A DNA stretch of 64,000 nucleotides from Endozoicomonas gorgoniicola. Lineage in GTDB: Bacteria; Pseudomonadota; Gammaproteobacteria; Pseudomonadales; Endozoicomonadaceae. The stretch's first letter is position 1. The number at the start of each line of letters is the position of its first letter. This document shows positions 43,659 through 52,600 of the stretch, in pieces. The stretch lies in NCBI RefSeq assembly GCF_025562715.2, contig NZ_JAPFCC010000001.1:2622501-2686500 (forward strand). The letters are read 5' to 3'. Below the pieces are notes generated by a model, which saw only the letters and a list, made by a program, of their open reading frames with translations, had not been told where the DNA came from and did no database searches. Both the position numbers and the translations under genes were made by a program.

Positions 43659-44981
43659 TCAGCCCTCCACTTCGATACGAGTCAGGTTATCACGCAGGAT
43701 CGGACCGTACTCGTACTTGCCCGCGCACACATAAGAGCACAGGGACAAATCTTCTTCGTCCAGTTCCAGCGCGCCCAGTTTCTGAGCCTGTTCAGTGTCG
43801 CCTACCACAATGGCACGCAGCAGCTGAGTTGCCAGAACATCCAGAGGCATCACTTTTTCGTACTGACCCACCGGAACCATGGCACGCTCACCACCGTTGG
43901 TAGTGGTTGTGAAGTCCAGGTTCTTACGACCGAACAACACTTTCAGTACAGAGTGACGCTTAACCGTTGGGTTAGCCCAGCCGAGGAACAGACGCTCATC
44001 GCTGTTTTCCAGAACAGACAGCTGGTTGTGGTAACGACCCAGGAAGGCAAAGGCGCCTTCAGCGGTACGACCACCAAATACAGAACCGGAAATCACACGG
44101 TTGGTACCGGCTTTCATTTCGCCAGCAGTCAGCTCGTCGGTGCTGGCGCCCAGACGGGTGCGAACCAGCCGGGGCTTTTCAACCTGTGGGCCAGCCAGAG
44201 CAACGACACGATCAGTGAACAATTTACCAGTGGTAAACAGTTTGCCGACAGCGATGACGTCCTGATAGTTAATGGTCCAGACTGTCTTGGTAGCACCCAC
44301 CGGGTCCAGGAAGTGGATGTGAGTACCAGCCAGACCTGCCGGATGAGGGCCGTCGAACTCTTCAGCGGTAGCAATGCTCGCAGGAATGCGTGCCCCCGGT
44401 GCTTTACACAGGAAGATCTTGCCGCCACTCAGTTTGCCCAGAACGGTGATACCGGTCTCAAACGCTTCCTTGTGTTCAGCGATAACCACTTCCGGATTCG
44501 CTGCCAGAGGATGCGTGTCGATAGCGGTCACAAAGACAGAGTTTGGACGGGAACCCAGCTCAGGCACCTTGCTGAACGGACGGGTACGCAGTGCAGTCCA
44601 CAGGCCGGACTCGTTCAGGTTCTCCTGAACCTGTTCGGCAGTCAGGCCGGCCAGCTCTTCTGTTTTATAGGCAGTAAAGGTTTCTTCTTCGTTGCCATCG
44701 ATATCGATCACAACGGACTGAAGAACACGCTTCTCACCACGGTTCACAGCAGCAATAGTGCCGCTGGCAGGAGCGGTGTAACGCACTCCAGGTGTTTTCT
44801 TGTCGGTAAAGAGCAGTTGCCCTTTTTTAACTCGATCTCCAGCAGAGATCGCCATCGTAGGCTTCATGCCTACGTAGTCAGAACCGATCACAGCGACGGA
44901 GCGAACAGCTCGGCCCTCTGTAATGGTCTGTTCAGGCGATCCTGAAATCGGGAGATCCAGCCCCTGTTTGATTTTGATCAT
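43659..44981 (-). CDS. nqrA: Na+-translocating NADH:quinone reductase subunit A
   Basis: A 440-residue peripheral subunit that begins MIKIKQGLDLPISGSPEQ as in all NqrA. It contains a biotinyl-like hairpin (GDRVKKGQLLFTDKKTPG) and an SLBB-like region, and takes part in ubiquinone binding on the cytoplasmic side. It is the first gene of the operon; its promoter probably lies about 400 bp upstream. Length is normal. Confidence 0.97.
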   Translation of the reverse strand: MIKIKQGLDLPISGSPEQTITEGRAVRSVAVIGSDYVGMKPTMAISAGDRVKKGQLLFTDKKTPGVRYTAPASGTIAAVNRGEKRVLQSVVIDIDGNEEETFTAYKTEELAGLTAEQVQENLNESGLWTALRTRPFSKVPELGSRPNSVFVTAIDTHPLAANPEVVIAEHKEAFETGITVLGKLSGGKIFLCKAPGARIPASIATAEEFDGPHPAGLAGTHIHFLDPVGATKTVWTINYQDVIAVGKLFTTGKLFTDRVVALAGPQVEKPRLVRTRLGASTDELTAGEMKAGTNRVISGSVFGGRTAEGAFAFLGRYHNQLSVLENSDERLFLGWANPTVKRHSVLKVLFGRKNLDFTTTTNGGERAMVPVGQYEKVMPLDVLATQLLRAIVVGDTEQAQKLGALELDEEDLSLCSYVCAGKYEYGPILRDNLTRIEVEG

Positions 44982-45659
44982 ACCTTTCGCCTAATCAATC
45001 AATTTTCAGGTCAGGAATACCCCGCCTCTCCAATGAACGACAAATGACAAACAATCCTCGCTAGAACAGCACGCAAAAGAAACTCTGCCCACAGTCAATC
45101 CGGGGAGGAGTCCTTCGTCACATTATCAGGGCTATCGACGTTTTTTTGTTAACACCTAATCCACTTCAGCTTTTGTTGTGCTGAGACTACTGTTGCGCTG
45201 ATACTAGCGATGGTCAGATGTTCCCGTTGTTCCGGTACTACGACCTGTCGTTAAGCGCCCTGTCTCAATAATCAGTCAATATTTCCTGACTATCGTTCCA
45301 AAAGAATGCCAAAAAAGGGGCTTCAAAAAATCTGTCTGTCGTCCCTGTCTGTCTTTTATCAATTCACCATGGAAAAATGGTGGCGCAATTATAAAGAGAC
45401 TGGCCGTGATATTCCATACTCCCTATGCTTATGATTGACATATTATTTAATTGCCATTTTAATTTTTCAGGGAAAACACCCACTCACACTTCGCCATACA
45501 CTTAAAATTCATCTGGATAATTATCAATCAAACCGCATCATTGCTTCAAATACCCTATTCCTGTGTATTAAAAAAATCAGGCCGGTCAATGAGAACAGAC
45601 AAAATTGTAAAAACAATGCTTGATTCCTGTCACTCCCTTTTCACAAAGCCCTCTATATA
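44982..45659. other. Long intergenic region upstream of nqrA and the chromate genes
   Basis: About 680 bp without a convincing gene. The half near nqrA is of average composition and would be a leader of roughly 390 bases if the promoter at 45388-45416 is used. The half near the chromate gene is AT-rich. A 62-residue TTG-started frame (45435-45623) lacks a ribosome site and was not accepted. I could not identify a known riboswitch. Confidence 0.6.
45388..45416 (-). promoter_or_regulatory. Possible nqrA promoter
   Basis: On the minus strand TGGAAT (-35), 17 bp, TATAAT (-10). The -10 is perfect and the -35 is a three-of-six match. Confidence 0.4.
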
Positions 45660-45701
45660 ATGCTCACCCCTCTTACACGACATGACACACCACAACGACT
45701 C

Positions 45702-46262
45702 ATGTTACTAAAACTCTTCTTAACTTTTTTTCGACTGGGCGCGGTCACCTTTGGGGGTGGCTACGCCATGATGGCTCTACTGGAGCAGGAGCTGGTTGAC
45801 AACCATGAATGGATGACTGGCGACGAACTGCTGGAAATCACGGCAATCGCGCAAATAACTCCCGGAACCATTGCCATCAATGCCGCCACGTTTGTTGGAC
45901 GACGTATGGCGGGTATTCCAGGGGCAGTCACTGCGTCTGTAGCCGTTATTCTCCCTCCCTTGCTCATTGTCGGCTTTCTTGCCAGCCACTTGCCTTCCTG
46001 GCTAAGCCTGCCCTGGCTTCAGGGAGCCTTTCTGGGAATGCGCTATGCAGTCGCCGCCCTCATTTTCCATGCAGCGGTCAAGATGCTTTGCTCCAACGTG
46101 ACCACGACACTGGGCCGCACTCTGTTTGCCACAGCACTTCTGGCACTGCTCTTTACCCCCATACACCCGTTGCTGATGATTTTTGCCGGTGGTGCTGCTG
46201 GCATGGGCTTATACGTAGGAAACGCCCTGCCGGGTCAAAACAAAGTTGTAAAAGGAAGTTAA
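45702..46262 (+). CDS. Chromate transporter, short CHR-domain subunit (first of pair)
   Basis: One CHR domain: FFRLGAVTFGGGYAMMALLE, then EITAIAQITPGTIAINAATFVGRRMAG (six or so helices). It begins at ATG 45702 (MLLKLFLTFFRLG). The frame runs back to ATG 45660, but that codon overlaps a TATAAT box, so it is less likely. Single-CHR proteins work as heterodimers with a partner encoded next to them; the next gene is that partner. The family exports chromate or takes up related anions. The physiological substrate is unknown here. Confidence 0.85.
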   Translation: MLLKLFLTFFRLGAVTFGGGYAMMALLEQELVDNHEWMTGDELLEITAIAQITPGTIAINAATFVGRRMAGIPGAVTASVAVILPPLLIVGFLASHLPSWLSLPWLQGAFLGMRYAVAALIFHAAVKMLCSNVTTTLGRTLFATALLALLFTPIHPLLMIFAGGAAGMGLYVGNALPGQNKVVKGS

Positions 46263-46268
46263 TCGTCC

Positions 46269-46823
46269 ATGGTATTCATTGATCTTTTCGTATCTTTCTT
46301 TCGTATCGGACTGTTCAGCTTTGGCGGTGGCCTGGCAATGATTCCCATGTACCTGACTGAAGTCGAAAAGCATGGCTGGATGACCCAGAGCGAATTCATG
46401 GACATTGTTGCTGTTTCTCAGATGACACCCGGCCCCATTGCCGTGAATATGGCAAGTTATGTCGGTAGCAGCGCAGCTGGCTGGGCCGGGGCAATAGTGG
46501 CCACCACTGCACTGGCATTACCCTCGGTGCTGGTCATTCTGGCATTGACGACCGTTTTAACCCGCCTGAAGAACAACCCCTGGAAAAACGCTTTTTTCTT
46601 TGGCATCAAGTCCGCCGCCATGGCTCTGATTTTCTATGCAGGCTGGCTGATTGCCAGCGATACCCTGTCTTCCAGCCTGAATGAAGGACAGTGGCTGACA
46701 GCAGTAAAAGGATTACTGATCGCTGGCGGCTGCTACCTGACCAGAATTTACTGGTCGAAGCTGGAGCCGGTTTTATTGATACTCGCCTCAGGTGTCATTG
46801 GCGCGCTTGTATTTGGAGGCTGA
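46269..46823 (+). CDS. Chromate transporter, short CHR-domain subunit (second of pair)
   Basis: A 184-residue single-CHR protein: FFRIGLFSFGGGLAMIPMYLTEVE, then DIVAVSQMTPGPIAVNMASYVG. It lies six bases after the first subunit and is clearly cotranscribed. The two are homologous but distinct halves, matching the N- and C-halves of long ChrA proteins. Confidence 0.87.
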   Translation: MVFIDLFVSFFRIGLFSFGGGLAMIPMYLTEVEKHGWMTQSEFMDIVAVSQMTPGPIAVNMASYVGSSAAGWAGAIVATTALALPSVLVILALTTVLTRLKNNPWKNAFFFGIKSAAMALIFYAGWLIASDTLSSSLNEGQWLTAVKGLLIAGGCYLTRIYWSKLEPVLLILASGVIGALVFGG

Positions 46824-46867
46824 CTTCCCGAAACGTCGGTTCTTCTTACCGAAGAGAACACTCAAGA

Positions 46868-46887
46868 GGGGCATTTTTCTATGCCCC
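46868..46887 (+). terminator. Hairpin after the chromate pair
   Basis: GGGGCAT and ATGCCCC pair around a TTTTTC-rich loop, 45 bp past the stop. No T-tract follows, so termination is uncertain. Confidence 0.4.
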
Positions 46888-46922
46888 TGCCCCCAGATAA
46901 CGAACCTTTTTTCACAAAGTTA

Positions 46923-48428
46923 TTACCATCTGGTTTTCTCAAGCTCATCTTTAAATTGCTTTAGTTTTTTTGATTGCTTTAGTTTTTTTGGCGGGGCTTT
47001 GCCATCCTTCTTGAATATCCATCGCAGCCTTTTCAGCAGCACCTCATCAGGATTTTCAAATATAGCGGCATTCAGCTCTTCGGTTGTCCACCCGGAGTCT
47101 AAACGATTAGTCAATTCTTCTGTTACACGGTTTCTCCGATGGTTCTCCTCCGGATTGACTGCATTAAGACTTGAAGCATCCAAATCCTCCCTTTTCAGTT
47201 CTTGAGTTAGCTCATTTGTAAGATCCAAACGTAACTGCAAAATACGCTGCTGCCTGAGTCGCTCCTCCTCCTGTTGCTGCCTGAGCCGCTCCTCTTCCTG
47301 CTGCTGTATTGCCTCCTGTTGCCTGAGTCGCTCACTCCGTTTCTGATCAGATTGAGCCTGAGAGCCATCATTTCGACAATATTCTTCACAGCTTGCCCCC
47401 TTGTCATCTGATTTCGAATACCCAGCTTTTTTAGCGTTAGATTTGTTAGTGTTAGATTTGTTAGTGTTAGATTTGTTAGCGTTAGTTTTTTTAGCGTTAG
47501 GCTTTTTAATGTCAGGCTGCCTACGGTCAGGTGGCGTATCAGAACCAGAAAAAAAGGCGCGTAATTTCTGAATCAAATAAATACTTGCGATTACAAAGGT
47601 AGTTACCTTCAAATTGTTTTCTACACATTTGAACACATGATCAGCTGATGGCAAGTAGCCGGATAAAAAATAGAGCCATTGATTCCACGTCATTGATTTT
47701 GGAACTAATGTTGCACTTTGCCACGTGTACCAACTCTTAAGTGTTACTTTAATCAGTTCTCTCAAACCAGCAAGATCAAGAAATTTAAAACCATGCTCAT
47801 GGATTAGCAGATAAACACCCTGGTCAAGGTAGGCCACCAGAAAACCAACACCTCTGGCTTTGTCGAGGCTTGGTTGAACCATTGCCCAGATATTACCGAA
47901 ACGATGTTTATTATCATACAAACTTACTCGCGACTCCGGCTTAATGAGTACACGATTTATGCGTTTATCAAAAGGATGATAGGTATCCTGAAAAATATAA
48001 TTCAAAGCGGCTTTTGTATAAATATGCCTCTTACGTTTCCGAACAGGGGCTGAAAACGCATTCGAAATAATACGACCATCACTATTTTCAATAATCTCAC
48101 CCAGCCGCGTAATGGCCACTTGCAGTGCAAAGTTGAGTGCCTTGTTACTAATGTCTGTCCCCAGCCGAATTTTCAGAGGCAAAATCCCGGACAAGTCAGC
48201 CTCCGGACTTAAATCAAACCCATTAAGCCACTCATGATCTGGCGTCACAACATATTTTACCGGGTGTTCAAAGGGTACATTGCCCTCCCCAGTCGTTGTT
48301 TCAACGATGACACTCTCATCATCAATAAAACAAGAACGCTGATACTCACTGCCCTCAGAAATAACCACTTTCAACAACAAGGCTGTTAAAAACAGAAAAC
48401 GTACGGCATGACGCATATTTATTGTCAT
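46923..48428 (-). CDS. Secreted unknown protein with Lys/Asn repeats and a Gln/Glu/Arg coiled coil
   Basis: The protein is 501 residues from ATG 48428, with GAGGG seven bases upstream. Signal peptide AVRFLFLTALLLKVVISEG. Residues about 35-270 are a folded domain with no motif I know (RKRKRHIYTKAALNYIFQDTY is a basic patch). A short hydrophobic stretch near 280 (VTTFVIASIYLIQKL) could be a membrane segment. Repeats of NKSNT follow (about 315-340), then a highly charged coiled coil (QQEEERLRQQQEEERLRQQR), and a lysine-rich tail. It may span the membrane with a long charged arm. Function unknown. Confidence 0.6.
   Translation of the reverse strand: MTINMRHAVRFLFLTALLLKVVISEGSEYQRSCFIDDESVIVETTTGEGNVPFEHPVKYVVTPDHEWLNGFDLSPEADLSGILPLKIRLGTDISNKALNFALQVAITRLGEIIENSDGRIISNAFSAPVRKRKRHIYTKAALNYIFQDTYHPFDKRINRVLIKPESRVSLYDNKHRFGNIWAMVQPSLDKARGVGFLVAYLDQGVYLLIHEHGFKFLDLAGLRELIKVTLKSWYTWQSATLVPKSMTWNQWLYFLSGYLPSADHVFKCVENNLKVTTFVIASIYLIQKLRAFFSGSDTPPDRRQPDIKKPNAKKTNANKSNTNKSNTNKSNAKKAGYSKSDDKGASCEEYCRNDGSQAQSDQKRSERLRQQEAIQQQEEERLRQQQEEERLRQQRILQLRLDLTNELTQELKREDLDASSLNAVNPEENHRRNRVTEELTNRLDSGWTTEELNAAIFENPDEVLLKRLRWIFKKDGKAPPKKLKQSKKLKQFKDELEKTRW
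47432..47500. repeat. 15-bp tandem repeat inside the 46923 gene
   Basis: gttagatttgttagt-type units in tandem encode the NKSNT repeats, with decayed copies on both sides. Confidence 0.85.
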
Positions 48429-48578
48429 TCACTGTCCCTCTTCACCCTGGGATAGAATATTTATACAGAGTCGAATACTGAATTGGATGTGTTATTGACG
48501 GAAGAAGAGTAGACGATTTTTTACCATCAGGAAGAACAAATTCAGACGGGGAAACAAAGGGAAACAAAGGGCATCATA

Positions 48579-48603
48579 GACCCTGCCGAAACAGGGCAGG
48601 GTC
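48579..48603 (-). terminator. Hairpin after tatD
   Basis: GACCCTGCC and GGCAGGGTC form a perfect 9-bp GC-rich stem 20 bp downstream of the tatD stop. There is no T-tract on the minus strand; probable terminator of the fab-holB-tatD cluster. Confidence 0.55.
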
Positions 48604-48622
48604 ATAAAAGACTCAATATAAA

Positions 48623-49399
48623 TCAGCTCGCCAGAGAAAACAGTTTAAAAAAGTTGTCCGCAGTCTGCTGGATAAGGGTTTCTTCCGAAACACCTTTCAG
48701 CGAAGCCACAAACTTTGCGACATCCGGCAGATATTTTGGTTCGTTGGATTTACCCCGGTGAGGGACCGGAGCCAGATAGGGTGAATCGGTTTCAATCAGC
48801 AGCCGGTCCATAGGCATTTTTCGAACCACATCGCGCAGATCGTCAGCATTGCGGAAAGTCACAATACCGGAAATAGAGATATAAAAATTCATATCCATGG
48901 CAGCTTTCGCCATATCCCAGCTTTCGGTAAAACAGTGCAGAACGCCTGAACGCTCTTTATCAGCATGCTCATCCAGCAACGCCAGAGTATCTTCACGGGC
49001 ATCACGGGTATGAATAATCACTGGCAGGGAACACTGTCTGGCCGCTTCCAGATGGGTGATAAAACGCTGCTTCTGAGTTGGAATGTTGTCTTTGGAATAA
49101 TAGTAATCCAGCCCCGTTTCACCAACAGCAACAACCTGCTCATCACTGGCCAGCTGAACCAGCTGTTCCAGCGAAGGTTCGGGCTTGTCTTTTTCCAGAG
49201 GATGAACACCAACAGAAGCAAAGACATCGTCGTAACGGCTGGCAATATCAACAACTGCGCCGGCATTGTCCATGTCAATACCGATGCACAGCATTCTTTC
49301 CACACCCGCGTCACGAGCCGCCTGAACAGCACGATCAAGATCGCCATCGTATTGATCCAGCTTAAGCCGGTCGAGGTGACAGTGAGAGTCAATTAACAT
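48623..49399 (-). CDS. tatD: TatD-family metal-dependent hydrolase (YcfH type)
   Basis: A 258-residue TIM-barrel hydrolase with the metal site H6-x-H8 in LIDSHCHLDRL, then VGETGLDYYY, PVIIHTRDA, VLHCFTES and LIETDSPYLAP, all family boxes. TatD proteins are 3'-5' exonucleases or broader metallo-hydrolases. Position after holB-pilZ matches YcfH, the housekeeping paralogue. Last gene of the cluster. Confidence 0.93.
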   Translation of the reverse strand: MLIDSHCHLDRLKLDQYDGDLDRAVQAARDAGVERMLCIGIDMDNAGAVVDIASRYDDVFASVGVHPLEKDKPEPSLEQLVQLASDEQVVAVGETGLDYYYSKDNIPTQKQRFITHLEAARQCSLPVIIHTRDAREDTLALLDEHADKERSGVLHCFTESWDMAKAAMDMNFYISISGIVTFRNADDLRDVVRKMPMDRLLIETDSPYLAPVPHRGKSNEPKYLPDVAKFVASLKGVSEETLIQQTADNFFKLFSLAS

Positions 49400-49490
49400 A
49401 AATCATCTGAGTCCACATAAATAAGCTGTAGTTTAAGAGATTCATGTTCAAAAAACAGCCATGAGCGGCTCTTTATGACAAGAGTGCGGG

Positions 49491-49841
49491 TCACATCGTA
49501 CTGTTAGGCCGATCCGATTGCAGCGCCCCCGCCAGGTAAGTTTCAATTTTAGAGCGAACAGCGTCGGTAGGATCGGTAAACTGGACGCCAATCCCCGCTT
49601 CCCGTCCACCCTGAGCGCCGACAGGCGTCACCCAGATCACTTTTCCCGGAACCGGAATTTTCTCAGGCTCATCCATCAGCGACAGCCGGATAAACACCTC
49701 ATCACCCAGCTGGTACGAACGGGACGTTGGTATAAACAGACCGCCTCCTGAGATATACGACATATAGGACGCATAAAGCGAGGAAGAATCCTTAATAGTC
49801 AGAGACAAAATCCCTGACATCCCACCTTTTCCACGGTTCAT
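49491..49841 (-). CDS. pilZ: PilZ domain protein (type IV pilus assembly PilZ)
   Basis: A 116-residue single PilZ domain. It lacks the RxxxR arginines needed for cyclic-di-GMP, as does the founding PilZ, and keeps GGGLFIPTSRSYQLGDEVFI and GGREAGIGVQF. Start is ATG 49841 behind GGGAAGG. It lies between holB and tatD as in Pseudomonas, and it acts in pilus biogenesis, probably through FimX and PilB. Confidence 0.9.
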   Translation of the reverse strand: MNRGKGGMSGILSLTIKDSSSLYASYMSYISGGGLFIPTSRSYQLGDEVFIRLSLMDEPEKIPVPGKVIWVTPVGAQGGREAGIGVQFTDPTDAVRSKIETYLAGALQSDRPNSTM

Positions 49842-49908
49842 TATGGCCTTCCCTCTCTTATTGTTCTTTTTTGCTCATGCGGTTTGAGGTCGCCTGAAGC
49901 AGCGAGAT

Positions 49909-50904
49909 TCAGACGACTAAATCAAGGTATCGGCAGAACACCCCTTCCATCAACATCTGCGCATTCAGGTTGCCTCCCTCCAACAGGGATTGCCGCTGTT
50001 TTATCAGCCAGTCCCGAGCCTCCAGTATCTGTCTTGAAGGCGATTTACCAGCAATATAACCTAGCATCTTAAGCAAATCCTGATTACGCAACCCACTGGC
50101 ATCACTGCCTGCAAGACTCACTTTAACCGCATCATCCAGCCAGCTTCCCAGCCAGCTGAGGGTCAGCACCAGATCAGTATCCTGCCATTCCTTAGCCAGC
50201 TCCACCGGAGAACGTTCGCCTTTTAAGAGCCCTTTAACCCCTTTCACCAACCCCTGTCGTTTATCCAGCACGCCCTGCTCCGCAAACCGCCTTGCTTCCA
50301 GCGGCGCACCACCCACCAGATCCAGCAAGGTTCCGGACGATATGCTTTCATCCAGATACTGCCCCAGCCAGTTCAGGGCTGACACCCGGTCAGGACAGGG
50401 AAACATCAACTGCTGACAGCGACTGCGAATGGTGGGCAGCATATCACCGGCACGAGCACTGACCAGCAGGAACAGAGTGTCTTCACCCGGCTCTTCCAGG
50501 CACTTCAGCAGAGCATTGGCGGCATTCATATTCATCGCTTCAGCCGGGTTCATGATGATAATTCTCCGTCCACCCTGCTGTGCCGTTTTATGAGCAAACT
50601 CGGTCAACCTGCGGATTTTATCAATGCGAATCGGCCTGCCCGGCTCATCCGGCTCTACAATCGCGATATCAGGATGAGTGCCTGCTTTCAGCAGCTCACA
50701 CTCCTTGCAGTGACCACAGTGTTGAAGCTGTGTCGGAGATTTGCACAGTAGATAAGCTGCCAGCGCCCTTGCAAACTGGAACTTGCCCACCCCCGTCATG
50801 CCCCGCAGCAGGTAAGCATGCGCCAGCGTGTCACGCTCGCTGCGGGTCACTATCTGCCGCCATAGGTCGTCCTGCCAGGGCAACGGGTTCCAGCTATCTG
50901 CCAT
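49909..50904 (-). CDS. holB: DNA polymerase III subunit delta'
   Basis: A clamp-loader subunit, 331 residues. The P-loop is degenerate (GMTGVGKF at 35-42, with Phe in place of Thr/Ser), as expected for the non-hydrolysing delta' subunit. The zinc module is C54, C63, C66 and C69 (CGHCKEC). Then NALLKCLEEPGEDTLFLLVS. Its start overlaps the tmk stop by one base. Confidence 0.94.
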   Translation of the reverse strand: MADSWNPLPWQDDLWRQIVTRSERDTLAHAYLLRGMTGVGKFQFARALAAYLLCKSPTQLQHCGHCKECELLKAGTHPDIAIVEPDEPGRPIRIDKIRRLTEFAHKTAQQGGRRIIIMNPAEAMNMNAANALLKCLEEPGEDTLFLLVSARAGDMLPTIRSRCQQLMFPCPDRVSALNWLGQYLDESISSGTLLDLVGGAPLEARRFAEQGVLDKRQGLVKGVKGLLKGERSPVELAKEWQDTDLVLTLSWLGSWLDDAVKVSLAGSDASGLRNQDLLKMLGYIAGKSPSRQILEARDWLIKQRQSLLEGGNLNAQMLMEGVFCRYLDLVV

Positions 50905-51557
50905 CAGCGATCTCCCAGCCGACGTTCCAGCGCCTTAATCAACTGTGCTTTAACCTCTGCCAGCGGCTGTCCGGCGTCAATCACCTCAAACTGCTCCGGG
51001 AATTGCCGGGCTCGTTCCAGATAGGTGTTACGCACACGATTAAAGAAGTCCATCGCTTCCTGTTCAATACGATCCAGTTTACCGCCCTGCTCCATGGCTC
51101 GATGACGAGCACGCGCCAGACCTACTTCCGGTTCAACATCCAGTAATATTGTCATATCCGGACGACGCTCGCCCTGCACCAGGGTTTCAAGGGTTGCAAT
51201 CTGCTGAACATCCAGCTGCCGGCCTCCGCCCTGATAAGCAAAGGTGGCATCGGTAAAGCGGTCACACAACACCACCTGACCACGTTTTAGTGCCGGTTCA
51301 ATGTTGTGGAACAGGTTCTGGGAACGGGCTGCAAACATCAGCAGCAGTTCGGTAATATCCGCAACCTGCTCATCACCATGATCCAGCAACAGTCCGCGCA
51401 GATTTTCAGCCATTGGCGTACCGCCCGGTTCCCGGGTTTCCTCAAACTCAATGCCGCGACTGCCCAGCCACTGCTTAATCACGTTCACCGCCGTGGTTTT
51501 ACCTGCGCCTTCGCAACCTTCAATGGTCAGAAAAAATCCTGTGTTGGCTGATGCCAT
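50904..51557 (-). CDS. tmk: Thymidylate kinase
   Basis: A 217-residue kinase that phosphorylates dTMP to dTDP. P-loop GCEGAGKTT at 14-22, the DR motif in LCDRFTDATFAYQGGGRQL, and a lid with RARHRAMEQGGKLDRIEQE. Translationally coupled to mltG upstream and holB downstream. Confidence 0.96.
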   Translation of the reverse strand: MASANTGFFLTIEGCEGAGKTTAVNVIKQWLGSRGIEFEETREPGGTPMAENLRGLLLDHGDEQVADITELLLMFAARSQNLFHNIEPALKRGQVVLCDRFTDATFAYQGGGRQLDVQQIATLETLVQGERRPDMTILLDVEPEVGLARARHRAMEQGGKLDRIEQEAMDFFNRVRNTYLERARQFPEQFEVIDAGQPLAEVKAQLIKALERRLGDR

Positions 51558-52600
51558 TACTGTGCCTCCAGAGTCGAACGATAGTCCTCTCTGCGTTCGA
51601 CTATTTGATACTTTCGCACGGCGCGATTATGTTCCGCCAGTGTTTCTGAAAAATGATGCGTTCCGTCACCCCTGGCAACGAAATAGAGTGATTTACCGCC
51701 TTTCGGATTGAGCGCGGCATTGATCGCTTCCCGTCCCACCAGAGCAATAGGCGTCGGTGGCAAACCGTGTCGTGTATAAGTGTTGTAGGGCGTATCTTCA
51801 CGGAGCATGCGACGACTTAAACGTCCCTGATAACGATCTCCCATACCATAAATCACGGTAGGATCAGTCTGCAGGCGCATGCGTTTACCCAGACGACGAA
51901 CAAAGACACCGGAAATTTCCGGACGCTCCCATCCGGCACCGGTTTCTTTCTCAATCAGCGACGCCATGATTAACGCCTCATAAGGGGTTTCATAAGGCAG
52001 ATTCTTGCTTCTGGCTTCCCACTCTTCGGCCAGCACACTGCTCATACGAGCATTCGCCCGACGCAGCACCGATTCAACCGTATCCCCGGACTCAAAAAAG
52101 TAAGTATCCGGATAAAACTGTCCTTCCGGATTACCTTCAATACCCAGCTCTGTCAGCAACCCCTGAAAAGCATCTTCATCCAGAGGTTGTGACAACTTTT
52201 CATGTTCGTTCAATACCTGCAGCGCTTCACCCACCGTAGAGCCTTCAACCAGCACCACGTCGTAATAACGAACATCGCCGCTGACAAACATCTTCAACAA
52301 CTCATACTTGTTGATACCGCCGGGAATCAGGTAGTCACCGGCGTGAATATCACCAGCCACATTATCGATGCGCGCCAGCAGGCGTATCACCTGCGGGAAC
52401 TTAATCCAGCCCGCATCGGACAGACGGCTGGCAACGCGAATCAGGGAATCACCAGGGCGAATGGTAAATTCCAGCACCTCATCCGGATTCTCTCTCAGAG
52501 GCTGTTCGGCGTACCAGTTCAGGCTCATCCAGGCCAGACCCGCCAGCAAAATCAGTGTGAAAAACCCGCTGAAGACCCCCAGCAGCAACTTCCTAACCAT
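51557..52600 (-). CDS. mltG: Endolytic murein transglycosylase MltG
   Basis: A 347-residue inner-membrane protein. One N-terminal helix (LLLGVFSGFFTLILLAGLAW) precedes a LysM-like domain (FTIRPGDSLIRVASRLSDAG) and the YceG catalytic domain, with the active-site Glu in MASLIEKETG. The conserved DPTVIYGMGDRYQG and TPYNTYTRHGLPPTPI also occur. It cuts nascent glycan strands. Overlaps pabC by 8 bp. Confidence 0.95.
   Translation of the reverse strand: MVRKLLLGVFSGFFTLILLAGLAWMSLNWYAEQPLRENPDEVLEFTIRPGDSLIRVASRLSDAGWIKFPQVIRLLARIDNVAGDIHAGDYLIPGGINKYELLKMFVSGDVRYYDVVLVEGSTVGEALQVLNEHEKLSQPLDEDAFQGLLTELGIEGNPEGQFYPDTYFFESGDTVESVLRRANARMSSVLAEEWEARSKNLPYETPYEALIMASLIEKETGAGWERPEISGVFVRRLGKRMRLQTDPTVIYGMGDRYQGRLSRRMLREDTPYNTYTRHGLPPTPIALVGREAINAALNPKGGKSLYFVARGDGTHHFSETLAEHNRAVRKYQIVERREDYRSTLEAQ

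Noticed and set aside
45435..45623. 62-residue ORF in the nqrA-chromate gap
   Set aside because: TTG start, no ribosome site, AT-rich low-information sequence and no recognisable motif.
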